The notes under the pieces are model-generated. The model was not told the origin of the DNA, did no database searches, and saw only the letters and a list, made by a program, of their open reading frames with translations. From Stenotrophomonas_A sp002429615 (GTDB lineage Bacteria > Pseudomonadota > Gammaproteobacteria > Xanthomonadales > Xanthomonadaceae): a stretch of 58,786 bases of DNA. The stretch covers positions 1-58,786 of the forward strand of contig DALZZL010000006.1 in assembly GCA_031987425.1 (NCBI GenBank), read 5' to 3'. The translations under genes were made by a program, and so were the position numbers. This document shows positions 10,698 through 18,815 of the stretch, piece by piece (position 1 is the first letter of the stretch; each line of letters begins with the position of its first letter).

Positions 10698-10726
10698 GGG
10701 CGCCGGCAAGCCGGCGCCCTTTTTTT
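10698..10726 (+). terminator. Rho-independent terminator after the transporter gene
   Basis: Perfect hairpin GGGCGCCGGC-AA-GCCGGCGCCC (10698-10719) followed by seven T. A weaker hairpin GCCGGCGC-TT-GCGCCGGC precedes it at about 10674-10691. It closes the porin-transporter operon. Confidence 0.92.
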
Positions 10727-10751
10727 CGCCTGCCGCCCGTATAGTCCGGCG

Positions 10752-12167
10752 ATGGATGCCCCGAACCCCGCCGTCACGCTGGACGCGACCCTCGCCGGCC
10801 TGCGCACCGCCTGGCAGCGCCGCCGGCCACCGCTCGAACAACGGCGCGCGGACCTGCAGCGTCTGCGCATGCTGTTCAAGCAGCGCCTGGATGAGATGGC
10901 CGAGGCGATCGCCGCCGATTTCGGTCACCGCTCGCGGCATGAATCCCTGCTTGCCGATGGCATGACCGTGCTGGGTGAGATCGACCATCTGCTGCGCCAC
11001 CTGCGGCGCTGGAGCCGTCCGCGCCGGGTCGGCGCCGGCTGGCGGTTGTGGCCGGCACGTGCGGAAGTGCGCGCGGTGCCGCTCGGGGTGGTGGGCGTGA
11101 TCGCGCCTTGGAACTACCCGGTCAATCTCGCGCTGGTGCCCTTGGCGACCGCGATCGCCGCGGGCAACCATGTGCTGCTCAAGCCGTCCGAACACGCACC
11201 GCGCACGTCCGCGTTCCTGCGCCGGCTCATCGGCGAGGCATTCCCGGCCGACCGCGTGGCGGTGGTGGAAGGCGATGCCGACGTGGCTGCCGCGTTCGCA
11301 GGTCTGCCGCTGGACCACCTCGTGTTCACCGGCTCCACGGCGGTGGGCCGCAAGGTGATGGCCGCCGCGGCCCAGAACCTCACGCCGCTGACGCTGGAGC
11401 TGGGCGGCAAGTCGCCGGCCATCGTCTGCCCGGATTACCCGCTGGCGCAGGCCGCCGCGCGGCTGGCGACCGGCAAGTGGTTCAACGCCGGGCAGACCTG
11501 CATCGCGCCGGACTATGTGCTGGCCCCGCAGGCCGCAGTGCCGGCGCTGGTGGAGGCGCTGCGCGCGGAAATCGTGCAGCGTTATGGCGATTTCTCCGGC
11601 CCGCTCGACGACTACACCCGCGTCGTCAACGCAGGCCAGTACGCACGGCTGCGTGGCTGGCTGGACGAGGCGCGCGCGCGTGGCGTGCAGGTGATCGAAC
11701 TGGCGACGGTGGATGCGGCGCGCGCGCAGGCCGAACGCCTCATGCCGCCGACGCTGGTGCTCGACCCGCCCGAAGACCTGGCGCTGATGCGCGAGGAGAT
11801 CTTCGGCCCGGTGCTGCCGGTGCTCGGCTATCGCACGCTCGACCAGGCGATTGCAGGGGTGGCGGCGCGCGAAAGGCCGCTGGCGCTATATCCGTTCTCG
11901 CGGCATCGCGAGGACGTCGAGCGCATCCTCGCCGGCACCGTCGCCGGCGGCGTCACCGTCAACGACACGCTGCTGCACTTCGCCGCCAACGGATTGCCCT
12001 TCGGTGGCGTGGGGGCCAGCGGCATGGGCGCGTACCACGGCCGTGCCGGCTTCGATGCGATGAGCAAGCAGCTGCCGGTCCTGTGGCAACCGCGCCGCAG
12101 CGCCACCGACCTGCTCAAGCCGCCGTATGCGCGCATCGATCGCCTGCTGCGCTGGCTGGTGCGCTGA
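10752..12167 (+). CDS. Coniferyl-aldehyde-dehydrogenase-like aldehyde dehydrogenase
   Basis: NAD(P)-dependent oxidation of an aldehyde to the acid, 471 aa, close to the CalB/coniferyl aldehyde dehydrogenase group. It has the ALDH landmarks PWNYPVNLAL, FTGSTAVGRKVM, LELGGKSP with general base Glu216, and FNAGQTCIAPDY with catalytic Cys250. The C-terminus ends in a basic LLKPPYARIDRLLRWLVR tail typical of this subgroup. A -10-like TATAGT (10740-10745) ends six bases before the ATG and there is no ribosome site, suggesting a leaderless mRNA. It stands alone between a terminator and a gene on the other strand. The true substrate could be a lipid-derived or aromatic aldehyde. Confidence 0.9.
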   Translation: MDAPNPAVTLDATLAGLRTAWQRRRPPLEQRRADLQRLRMLFKQRLDEMAEAIAADFGHRSRHESLLADGMTVLGEIDHLLRHLRRWSRPRRVGAGWRLWPARAEVRAVPLGVVGVIAPWNYPVNLALVPLATAIAAGNHVLLKPSEHAPRTSAFLRRLIGEAFPADRVAVVEGDADVAAAFAGLPLDHLVFTGSTAVGRKVMAAAAQNLTPLTLELGGKSPAIVCPDYPLAQAAARLATGKWFNAGQTCIAPDYVLAPQAAVPALVEALRAEIVQRYGDFSGPLDDYTRVVNAGQYARLRGWLDEARARGVQVIELATVDAARAQAERLMPPTLVLDPPEDLALMREEIFGPVLPVLGYRTLDQAIAGVAARERPLALYPFSRHREDVERILAGTVAGGVTVNDTLLHFAANGLPFGGVGASGMGAYHGRAGFDAMSKQLPVLWQPRRSATDLLKPPYARIDRLLRWLVR

Positions 12168-12170
12168 GGC

Positions 12171-12533
12171 TCAGTCTTCCGCCGGCGGTTCCCACAGCTC
12201 GATCGGCAGGCCTTCCGGGTCATGGATGCGGGCGAAGCGGCCGGTTTCCGGGCTGTCCCATTCGGCGCGGGTCTCCACCGCGATGTCGGCCGCGCGCAGC
12301 TTGGCCAGCAGGCCGTCGAGATCGCTCACGCGCAGGTTGAGCATCCACTGGCGGTCGGCCGGGAAATAGTCGGTCTGCTGCTTGAAGGGCATGAACACGG
12401 TGGGCCCGGCCTGCTGCGCCCAGGTCCAGGTATCGCCGACCGGTCCGACGCCCAGGTGCTGCGCATACCAGGCGGCGAGGGCCTCCGGGTCGCGTGCGCG
12501 GAAGAACAATCCACCAATACCGGTGACATGCAT
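12171..12533 (-). CDS. VOC-family (glyoxalase/dioxygenase fold) protein
   Basis: Small metal-enzyme-fold protein of 120 aa. It carries a single vicinal-oxygen-chelate module: GIGGLFFRARDPEALAAWY at the start (beta strand plus the DP..LAAWY helix), a central MLNLRVSDLDGLLAKL and the C-terminal IHDPEGLPIELWEP with the family's Glu ligand. Start MHVTGIGG at 12533 is chosen because sequence further upstream is out of character. Function unknown; the family includes glyoxalases, resistance proteins and lyases. It is convergent with the aldehyde dehydrogenase (3 bases between stops) and divergent from xthA. Confidence 0.85.
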   Translation of the reverse strand: MHVTGIGGLFFRARDPEALAAWYAQHLGVGPVGDTWTWAQQAGPTVFMPFKQQTDYFPADRQWMLNLRVSDLDGLLAKLRAADIAVETRAEWDSPETGRFARIHDPEGLPIELWEPPAED

Positions 12534-12651
12534 GGCCACGCTCCGCGGGAGGAGGGCGCAGCATAGCGCGCCGGCCGCGTGTCGCCGCCGGCTTTGCCTG
12601 TGGCGGGCCGAGCCGGGACAATATGCCGTCTGCCGAGAAAGAGCCGCCCGC

Positions 12652-13422
12652 ATGCGCATCGCCTCCTGGAACGTCAATTCGCTCAACGTGCGCCTGCCGC
12701 ACCTGCAGCAGTGGCTGCAGTCCGCCGCGCCGGACATCGTCGGCATCCAGGAAACCAAGCTGGAGGACCACAAGTTCCCGGATGGCGAACTGGCCGGCAT
12801 CGGCTACCGCAGTGTGTTCGCCGGGCAGAAGACCTACAACGGCGTGGCGATCCTCTCGCGTGAGCCCGCCCAGGACGTGCAGGTCGGCATCCCCGGCTTC
12901 GAGGACGAGCAGAAGCGCGTCATCGCCGCCACCGTCGGTGATGTCCGCATCGTCAACCTGTATGTCGTCAACGGGCAGGACGTGGGCACCGACAAGTACG
13001 CCTACAAGCTGCGCTGGCTCGACGCCGTGCACGAATGGCTCGCCGCCGAGCTGCAGCGCCACCCGAAGATGGTGGTGCTGGGCGACTTCAACATCGCCCC
13101 GGACGAACGTGACGTGCACGACCCGGCGGTGTGGAACGACAACCACATCCTCACCTCCACCGCCGAGCGCGCCGGACTGCGCAAGCTCGAAGCGCTCGGC
13201 CTGCACGACGCCTTCCGCCTGCACCACGATGAGGCGGGGGTATTCAGCTGGTGGGATTACCGCGCCGCCGGCTTCCGCCGCAACCTCGGCCTGCGCATCG
13301 ACCTGACCCTGGTATCGGACGCCCTGCGCGCGCAGGCCAAGGCCGCCGACATCGACCGCGAGCCGCGCACCTGGGACCGACCCAGCGACCATGCGCCGGC
13401 CTGGGTCGAGCTGGCGGACTGA
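12652..13422 (+). CDS. xthA: Exodeoxyribonuclease III
   Basis: AP endonuclease and 3'-5' exonuclease of base-excision repair, 256 aa. Motifs of the EEP fold are all present: ASWNVNSLN, GIQETKLED (metal-binding Glu), IVNLYVVNGQ, VLGDFNIAPDERD, FSWWDYRAAGFRRNLGLRID and the catalytic His in RPSDHAP. The start MRIASWNVN at 12652 matches the family. The GFA gene begins six bases after the stop, suggesting cotranscription. Confidence 0.95.
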   Translation: MRIASWNVNSLNVRLPHLQQWLQSAAPDIVGIQETKLEDHKFPDGELAGIGYRSVFAGQKTYNGVAILSREPAQDVQVGIPGFEDEQKRVIAATVGDVRIVNLYVVNGQDVGTDKYAYKLRWLDAVHEWLAAELQRHPKMVVLGDFNIAPDERDVHDPAVWNDNHILTSTAERAGLRKLEALGLHDAFRLHHDEAGVFSWWDYRAAGFRRNLGLRIDLTLVSDALRAQAKAADIDREPRTWDRPSDHAPAWVELAD

Positions 13423-13427
13423 GCAAG

Positions 13428-13838
13428 ATGGCCGGTATCCGCGAAGTGGGGGGCACCCGCATCCAGCCCGTGCACCACGCGCGCTGTCATTGCGGCGCAG
13501 TGGTGCTGGAACTGCAGCTGCCGGACGGCATCATCGACCCGCGCCGCTGCAACTGCTCGATGTGCCGGCGTCGCGGCGCCATCGTCGGCTCGGTGCCGCT
13601 GGCCGGGTTGCGGGTGGTGCAGGATGGCGGCCAGCTGCGTCTGTACCAGTTCAACACCCACGTGGCCGAACACTATTTCTGTGCCACCTGCGGCATCTAC
13701 ACCCATCACCGGCGGCGCTCGAACCCGGACCAGTACGGCTACAACGTCGGTTGCCTGGATGGCGTGGATCCCTACGCACTGCCGCAGCCGATCCCGGTCT
13801 CCGATGGCGTCCACCATCCGGCCGACCGCCAGCCCTGA
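13428..13838 (+). CDS. GFA-family zinc-binding protein
   Basis: Protein of 136 aa related to the glutathione-dependent formaldehyde-activating (GFA/CENP-V) fold. Three cysteine clusters visible: ARCHCGAVVLEL, RRCNCSMCRRRG and FCATCGIYTHHRR, which bind structural and catalytic zinc in the family. The C-terminal YNVGCLDGVDP is also typical. Biochemical role not established; most members are of unknown function. It is the second gene of an xthA unit, and converges on the GlsB-like gene across a shared hairpin. Confidence 0.88.
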   Translation: MAGIREVGGTRIQPVHHARCHCGAVVLELQLPDGIIDPRRCNCSMCRRRGAIVGSVPLAGLRVVQDGGQLRLYQFNTHVAEHYFCATCGIYTHHRRRSNPDQYGYNVGCLDGVDPYALPQPIPVSDGVHHPADRQP

Positions 13839-13844
13839 AACGAA

Positions 13845-13869
13845 GAAGCCCGGGCCAGGCCCGGGCTTC
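13845..13869. terminator. Bidirectional hairpin between convergent genes
   Basis: Inverted repeat GAAGCCCGGG...CCCGGGCTTC with a short loop lies between the convergent GFA and GlsB-like genes. There is no strong T-run on either side, so termination is probable rather than certain. Confidence 0.6.
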
Positions 13870-13893
13870 GCGTGATCGGAAGGTCGCCGGCGC

Positions 13894-14145
13894 TCAGCGT
13901 GCGCGACCGCGGGTAAACAGGTTGACGATGGCCAGCAGGATCACCGCGCCGATCAGGGAGAACAGGAAGGTACGCAGCGTGATCGCCTCGTTGATGCCAC
14001 CGCCGAACAGCCAGCCGGCGAGCAAGGCGCCGATGATGCCCACCACGATGTTGAGGATGATGCCCTGCTGAGCATCGCGGCGCATGATGATGCTGGCGAG
14101 CCAGCCCACGATGCCACCGACGATCAGCCAGATGATGATGCCCAT
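13894..14145 (-). CDS. GlsB/YeaQ/YmgE-family stress membrane protein
   Basis: Very small inner-membrane protein, 83 aa, with three hydrophobic helices separated by glycine-rich turns: IIIWLIVGGIVGWLAS, GIILNIVVGIIGALLAGWLFG and LFSLIGAVILLAIVNLF. The pattern MGII.WLIVGGI.GWLAS is that of the transglycosylase-associated (GlsB/YeaQ/YmgE) family, induced by stress in several bacteria; molecular role unknown. An AGGAG-like site (AAAAGGAGATT) precedes the ATG. The 135 bases upstream to the PPTase start show no clear feature. Confidence 0.9.
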   Translation of the reverse strand: MGIIIWLIVGGIVGWLASIIMRRDAQQGIILNIVVGIIGALLAGWLFGGGINEAITLRTFLFSLIGAVILLAIVNLFTRGRAR

Positions 14146-14280
14146 GCCCGAATCTCCTTTTACTTCGAGTCACCGCCCGGGGAGTGGTGCGGCAGCGACA
14201 TTCAACGCGCGGTTTCGTGAAGTGCCCGTTAAAGATTTTGACCCTCGTCCGCTCGTTCAGCTGCCCGCCGGGGGCGGGGT

Positions 14281-14901
14281 TTGAGCGGCAACCCGCCGGA
14301 CTGGCAGGTCGGTCCGGTCAGCTTGTGGCTGCTGCCGCATACCCCCGGCACGCGTGGCGAGCCACAGGCCCGCGAAGTCCTGGGCGAGCGTTTCGCGCTG
14401 CCGCCGCAGGACGTGCCGATGACCCGCGACGTGCGTGGCCGGCCTTGGCTGCTGCCCCCGTTGGCGGGGTTCGGCACCGGCTGGAGCCATAGCGGCGACC
14501 ACCTGCTGCTCGGGCTGGGCGAGGACATGCAGCTGGGCGTTGACCTGGAACGGCTGCGGCCACGGCCGCGCATGCGCGAGGTGGTGGAGCGATATTTCCA
14601 CCCCGAGGAGATCCGCTGGCTGCAATCGCTGTCCGACACCGACTGCAGCGACCGCTTCTTCCGCCTGTGGTGTGCCAAGGAAGCGCTGCTCAAGGCGCAC
14701 GGCCATGGCATTTCCTTCGGCCTGCACCGGCTGCGCTTCGCAGAGGACGGGGAGGGCGCCCTGCACCTGGCCTGGTGCGATGCGGCGCTTGGCGAGGCTA
14801 CCCGCTGGACCCTGCACGAGTGGCTGGCGGCGCCCGGCTACCGCGCCGCGCTGGCCTGGTACCCAGCCGGGGACGCGCTGCCTGCGATAATGCCGGCATG
14901 A
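14281..14901 (+). CDS. 4'-phosphopantetheinyl transferase (Sfp/AcpT-HetI type)
   Basis: Transfers phosphopantetheine from CoA to the serine of carrier proteins, 206 aa. Family motifs: WSHSGDHLLLGLG (His of the CoA pocket), GVDLERLRPR (Mg-binding Asp and Glu) and FFRLWCAKEALLKAHG (WxxKEA core). The frame opens at a TTG (14281), and no better start exists upstream. The gene overlaps rsmG by four bases (ATGA). As a secondary-metabolism type PPTase it is the natural candidate to activate the two ACPs of the pigment cluster at 39 kb; in Xanthomonas a HetI-type PPTase serves that role. Stand-alone evidence for this partnership is absent. Confidence 0.9.
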   Translation: MSGNPPDWQVGPVSLWLLPHTPGTRGEPQAREVLGERFALPPQDVPMTRDVRGRPWLLPPLAGFGTGWSHSGDHLLLGLGEDMQLGVDLERLRPRPRMREVVERYFHPEEIRWLQSLSDTDCSDRFFRLWCAKEALLKAHGHGISFGLHRLRFAEDGEGALHLAWCDAALGEATRWTLHEWLAAPGYRAALAWYPAGDALPAIMPA

Positions 14902-15536
14902 ATGATGCCGTCCTGCCCGCCGAAGCGCGGAACGACCTGGTACGCGGACTCGAGGCCATGGGCCTGGAGGCCGCGTTCGCCGAACCGCTGTGCACCTATC
15001 TGGCGCTGCTGGCGCGCTGGAACCGCACCTACAACCTGACCGCCATCCGCGACCCGCGCGAGATGGTCACCCGCCACCTGCTCGACTCGCTGGCGATGCG
15101 TCCTTATATCGAGACCGGGCGGCTGGCCGACCTGGGCACCGGCCCCGGGCTGCCCGGCATTCCGCTGGCGATCACCCGCCCCGGGCTGCAGGTCACGCTG
15201 GTGGAGAGCAATGGCAAGAAGGCGCGTTTCATGCGCGAGGCCGTGCGCCAGCTGGGGCTGGGCAACGCCCGGGTGGCCGAGTCGCGCGCCGAGGCGCTGG
15301 ACGAACCGGCCGCCTACGACCACCTCACTGCCCGCGCGCTGGACACCCTGGCCGGGATCATCGAGGTCGGCGGCCACCTGCTGCGGCCGGGTGGCACGCT
15401 GCTGGCGATGAAGGGCGTCCATCCGCACGAGGAGATCGCGGCGCTGCCGGCCGGCTGGACCGTCCGCCAGGTGCATCCCCTGGTGGTGCCGGGGCTGACC
15501 GGGGAGCGGCATCTGGTCGAGGTGGCGCGGGGCTGA
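14898..15536 (+). CDS. rsmG: 16S rRNA (guanine(527)-N7)-methyltransferase RsmG
   Basis: SAM-dependent methylation of G527 of 16S rRNA, 212 aa, formerly GidB. Conserved features: WNRTYNLTAIRDPREMVTRHLLDSLA, the SAM-binding LADLGTGPGLPGIPLAI and VESNGKKARFMREA. ATG overlaps the PPTase stop. A GATAAT hexamer (14886-14891) ends exactly six bases before the ATG, so a second, leaderless start of transcription may exist inside the PPTase gene. It is followed by parA-parB as in many bacteria, but the usual upstream partner mnmG is not in the window next to it. Confidence 0.96.
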   Translation: MNDAVLPAEARNDLVRGLEAMGLEAAFAEPLCTYLALLARWNRTYNLTAIRDPREMVTRHLLDSLAMRPYIETGRLADLGTGPGLPGIPLAITRPGLQVTLVESNGKKARFMREAVRQLGLGNARVAESRAEALDEPAAYDHLTARALDTLAGIIEVGGHLLRPGGTLLAMKGVHPHEEIAALPAGWTVRQVHPLVVPGLTGERHLVEVARG

Positions 15537-15626
15537 GGCCCCGGGTCCGCCGCCCGCGCGGGCCCCGGCAACCGCCATCGCCCCGGGCACGGTCCGGGGC
15601 AGGGGCCGCAGGCGGCGCCGCGCCGA

Positions 15627-15656
15627 TTTCACCCCGGACGCCACAGCCCGCATAAT
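15627..15656 (+). promoter_or_regulatory. Candidate sigma-70 promoter of parAB
   Basis: TTTCAC (15627-15632) and CATAAT (15651-15656) with an 18-base spacer lie 38 bases upstream of the parA ATG. The surrounding 157-base interval after rsmG otherwise shows only G+C-rich sequence. Confidence 0.4.
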
Positions 15657-15693
15657 GGCCGGTCCTGACACCCTGCCCACGAGGCACCCCCGC

Positions 15694-16491
15694 ATGGCCC
15701 GGATCATCGCGATCGCCAACCAGAAAGGCGGCGTCGGCAAGACCACGACCGCGGTCAATCTGGCGGCGGCGCTGGCGCGAGCGCCCAAGCGCGTGCTGCT
15801 GGTCGACCTCGATGCGCAGGGCAACGCGACCATGGGCAGCGGCATCGACAAGCGCGAGCTGGCCGCCTCCACCTGCGATGTGCTGCTGGGCGAAACCACC
15901 GCCGAACAGATCCGCGTCACCGCGCCGGAAGGCTTCGACCTGCTGCCGGGCAACATCGACCTGACCGCGGCCGAAATCCAGCTGATGGAGGAGTCCGAGC
16001 GCGAGCAGCGGCTGAAGCGCGCGCTGGAACCGATGCGCAGCCAGTACGACTTCATCCTGATCGACTGCCCGCCGGCGCTGTCGCTGCTGACCCTCAACGC
16101 GCTGACCGCCGCCGATTCGGTGATCGTGCCGATGCAGTGCGAGTACTACGCGCTGGAAGGGCTGAGCGCGCTGATCGAGACCATCGAGGCGCTGCGCGCC
16201 CAGCTCAACCCCGCGCTTGAGATCGAGGGCGTGCTGCGCACCATGTTCGACATCCGCAACAACCTGGCCAACGCCGTGTCCGCCGAGCTCACCGAGCACT
16301 TCGGCGACCGCGTGTTCCGCACCATCGTGCCGCGCAACGTGCGCCTGGCCGAGGCGCCGAGCCATGGCCAGAGCATCGTGGGTTACGACCGTACCTCGCG
16401 GGGCGGCGTGGCTTATCTGGGACTCGCCGGCGAAGTGATCCGCCGCCACGAGGAACGCAAGAAGGCCGCCCGGGCCGTGGAGACCGTCTGA
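15694..16491 (+). CDS. parA: Chromosome-partitioning ATPase ParA (Soj)
   Basis: Dimeric deviant-Walker ATPase that drives origin segregation with ParB, 265 aa. Motifs: IANQKGGVGKTTTAVNLAAAL (split Walker A with signature Lys), LLVDLDAQGNATMGSG, and FILIDCPPALSLLTLNALTAAD. No long N-terminal DNA-binding extension, so it is the chromosomal Soj type. Start MARIIAIANQKGG at 15694; an in-frame ATG at 15655 overlaps the promoter and is rejected. Its stop overlaps the parB ATG (TGATG). Confidence 0.96.
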   Translation: MARIIAIANQKGGVGKTTTAVNLAAALARAPKRVLLVDLDAQGNATMGSGIDKRELAASTCDVLLGETTAEQIRVTAPEGFDLLPGNIDLTAAEIQLMEESEREQRLKRALEPMRSQYDFILIDCPPALSLLTLNALTAADSVIVPMQCEYYALEGLSALIETIEALRAQLNPALEIEGVLRTMFDIRNNLANAVSAELTEHFGDRVFRTIVPRNVRLAEAPSHGQSIVGYDRTSRGGVAYLGLAGEVIRRHEERKKAARAVETV

Positions 16492-17453
16492 TGACCATCA
16501 AGCCCAACCCTGCCAAGAAGCGCGGCCTCGGCCGCGGCCTGGAGGCATTGCTGGGCCCGAAGGGCGCCGTCGCTGCCGTACCCGCCGCCACGCCGGCGGT
16601 GGACCCGGCCGGCGACGTGCAACCGGGCGAAGTGCTGCGCCACCTGCCGGTCGGCCAGTTGCAGCCCGGCAAGTACCAGCCGCGCCAGGAAATGGACGAG
16701 GCCAAGCTGGCCGAGCTGGCAGAGTCGATCAAGGCGCAGGGCGTCATCCAGCCCATCGTCGTGCGTGAGCTGACCCCGGGCGGGCTTCCCACGGGGATGT
16801 ACGAAATCGTCGCCGGCGAGCGCCGCTGGCGCGCCTCGCAGCTGGCCGGACTGGACGAAGTGCCGGTGGTGGTGCGCGATCTCGACGATCGCACCGTCAT
16901 CGCCATGGCGCTGATCGAGAACATCCAGCGCGAGGACCTCAATCCGCTGGAGGAGGCGCAGGCACTGCAGCGCCTGATCGAGGAGTTCTCGCTGACCCAT
17001 GCCGAGGCCGCTGGCGCCGTGGGCCGTTCGCGCGCCTCGGTCTCCAACCTGTTGCGCCTGCTGGAGCTGCCGGTGGCGATCCGCGTGCTGCTGGAATCGC
17101 GCCGCCTGGAAATGGGGCACGCCCGCGCGCTGCTGACGCTGGCACCGGAACTGGCGGTCAAGCTCGCCCACGACGCCGCCGACCAGGGCTGGTCGGTGCG
17201 CGAGGTCGAGCATCGCGCGCAGCAGTTCGCCGCCGGCAAGGTGCCGGGCGCGCTGCGCAAGGCCGCGCCGCCGGCGCGAGTGCCGCAGCAGGCGGACATC
17301 GCCTCGCTGGAAACCGAGCTGTCCGAATCGCTGGGCACCAAGGTCGCGATCAACCACGGCCGCGGCGGCAAGGGCAAGCTGGTCATCCACTACACCGATC
17401 TGGACACGCTCGACGGCGTGCTGGAAAAACTGCGTTTCCGCCCGCAGGGCTGA
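16491..17453 (+). CDS. parB: Chromosome-partitioning protein ParB (Spo0J)
   Basis: CTP-dependent clamp that loads at parS and recruits ParA and SMC, 320 aa. The N-terminus KKRGLGRGLEALLG is the ParA-interacting box. The ParB/Srx domain shows QYQPRQ-like GKYQPRQEM, GVIQPIVVRE and YEIVAGERRWRASQLAGL (the GERRxR CTP-binding box). The helix-turn-helix follows (LTHAEAAGAVGRSRASVSNLLRLLELP), and the C-terminal dimerisation tail KGKLVIHYTDLDTLDGVLEKLR ends the protein. No parS (TGTTNCACGTGAAACA) was found in the window. Confidence 0.96.
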   Translation: MTIKPNPAKKRGLGRGLEALLGPKGAVAAVPAATPAVDPAGDVQPGEVLRHLPVGQLQPGKYQPRQEMDEAKLAELAESIKAQGVIQPIVVRELTPGGLPTGMYEIVAGERRWRASQLAGLDEVPVVVRDLDDRTVIAMALIENIQREDLNPLEEAQALQRLIEEFSLTHAEAAGAVGRSRASVSNLLRLLELPVAIRVLLESRRLEMGHARALLTLAPELAVKLAHDAADQGWSVREVEHRAQQFAAGKVPGALRKAAPPARVPQQADIASLETELSESLGTKVAINHGRGGKGKLVIHYTDLDTLDGVLEKLRFRPQG

Positions 17454-17477
17454 TCCACGCCTCAGGCGAATGACGTC

Positions 17478-17774
17478 ATGAATCCGAGCAAGGTCGACCG
17501 TAGCCGTATCTCCGTTCTCACCGACCTGCCCAACGTCGGGCCAGCCTGCGCGCAGGACCTGCGCTGCATCGGCATCGACGAGCCGGGCAAGCTGCACGGG
17601 CGCGATGCGTATGACATGTACACGCTGCTGTGCGTGCAGACCGGGCAGATTCACGATCCCTGCGTGATCGACGTGTTCCTGTCGATCACCCGTTTCGTCG
17701 AGGGCGCGCCGGCGCAGCCCTGGTGGGCCTTCACCGCCGAACGCAAGCGCGCGCTGGAAGGCGCGGGCGCATGA
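17478..17774 (+). CDS. Cdd1-like helix-hairpin-helix protein
   Basis: Small protein, 98 aa, of the Cdd1 ('pathogenicity locus') family. A helix-hairpin-helix-like segment LTDLPNVGPACAQDLRCIGI is followed by the family's GRDAYDMYTLLCVQTGQIHDPCVIDVFLSITRF and PAQPWWAFTAERK. Two conserved cysteines lie in LLC and HDPC. Biochemical function unknown. It overlaps the downstream epimerase gene by four bases (ATGA) and so is translationally coupled to it; whether that reflects shared function is unclear. Confidence 0.85.
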   Translation: MNPSKVDRSRISVLTDLPNVGPACAQDLRCIGIDEPGKLHGRDAYDMYTLLCVQTGQIHDPCVIDVFLSITRFVEGAPAQPWWAFTAERKRALEGAGA

Positions 17775-18736
17775 CCGTCCTGGTCACCGGCGCGGCCGGC
17801 TTCATCGGCGCCTACACCTGCCGCGCGCTCGCCGCGCGGGGTGAGCAGGTGGTGGGTCTGGACAACTACAACGACTACTACGACCCGCAGATCAAGCGCG
17901 ACCGGGTTGCCGCGCTGTGTCCGGACATCGACATCCGCGCCATCGACCTGACCGACCGTGCCGCGCTCGAAGCGCTGTTCGAGGAGGTCAAGCCGGACCG
18001 CGTGGTGCACCTGGCCGCGCAGGCCGGCGTGCGTTATTCGCTGCAGAACCCGTATGCCTATGTCGACAGCAACCTGGTCGGCTTCGTCAACATGCTGGAG
18101 CTGTGCCGCCACCGCGGCATCGCGCACCTGGTCTACGCCTCCAGCAGCTCGGTCTACGGCGATTCGGCGACCCCGCCGTTCTCCGAGGACCAGCGTGTCG
18201 ACCAGCCGCGCTCGCTGTATGCGGCCACCAAGGCCGCCAACGAGCTGATGGCCTACACCTATGCCCAGCTCTACCAGCTGCCGGCCACGGGCCTGCGTTT
18301 CTTCACCGTGTACGGCCCCTGGGGCCGCCCGGACATGGCGCCGCTGCTGTTCTCGCGCGCGGTGCTGGCGGGCCGGCCGATCGACGTGTTCAACGAGGGG
18401 CGGATGCAGCGCGACTTCACCCATGTCAGCGACATCGTCGCCGGCGTGCTGGGTGCGCTCGACCATCCTTCGGCGGAGGCCACGCCGCATCGCGTGTTCA
18501 ACCTGGGCAACCACACCCCGGTGGAGCTGGAGCATTTCATCACGGTGATCGAGCAGGCCGCCGGCCGCCCGGCGCAGAAGGTCTACAAGCCGATGCAGCC
18601 GGGCGACATGGTCCGCACCATGGCCGACACCCGGCGCGCGCAGGCGGCCTTCGGTTTCGACCCGTCCACCCCGATCGAAGCCGGCCTGCCGCCGGTGGTG
18701 CAGTGGTGCCGCGAGTATTTCGGCGCCCGAGCCTGA
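17771..18736 (+). CDS. NAD-dependent UDP-sugar epimerase (UDP-glucuronate 4-epimerase-like)
   Basis: Extended short-chain dehydrogenase/reductase, 321 aa. GAAGFIGAYTCRAL is the NAD-binding glycine motif; VYASSSSVYG and SLYAATKAANE give the catalytic Ser and the Tyr150-x3-Lys154 pair. The sequences GLDNYNDYYDPQIKRDR and LAAQAGVRYSLQNPYAY closely follow the LspL/CapI UDP-glucuronate 4-epimerase subgroup, which makes UDP-galacturonate. It is followed after a 79-base gap by a polyprenyl-phosphate-type glycosyltransferase and a LAB_N protein. The product could be a donor for galacturonate decoration of LPS, as known for Rhizobium and Xanthomonas LPS; substrate is an inference. Confidence 0.88.
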   Translation: MTVLVTGAAGFIGAYTCRALAARGEQVVGLDNYNDYYDPQIKRDRVAALCPDIDIRAIDLTDRAALEALFEEVKPDRVVHLAAQAGVRYSLQNPYAYVDSNLVGFVNMLELCRHRGIAHLVYASSSSVYGDSATPPFSEDQRVDQPRSLYAATKAANELMAYTYAQLYQLPATGLRFFTVYGPWGRPDMAPLLFSRAVLAGRPIDVFNEGRMQRDFTHVSDIVAGVLGALDHPSAEATPHRVFNLGNHTPVELEHFITVIEQAAGRPAQKVYKPMQPGDMVRTMADTRRAQAAFGFDPSTPIEAGLPPVVQWCREYFGARA

Positions 18737-18815
18737 CTTTCATGCCCGGGTCAGATGCCCGGGTGAAAATGCGCGGTCCCTTTTGCGTGCAGTGCGAACG
18801 AACGGCCTGATTCCA

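Noticed and set aside
15694..17453. parS centromere sites near parAB
   Set aside because: No TGTTNCACGTGAAACA-like sequence was found anywhere in the window by eye.
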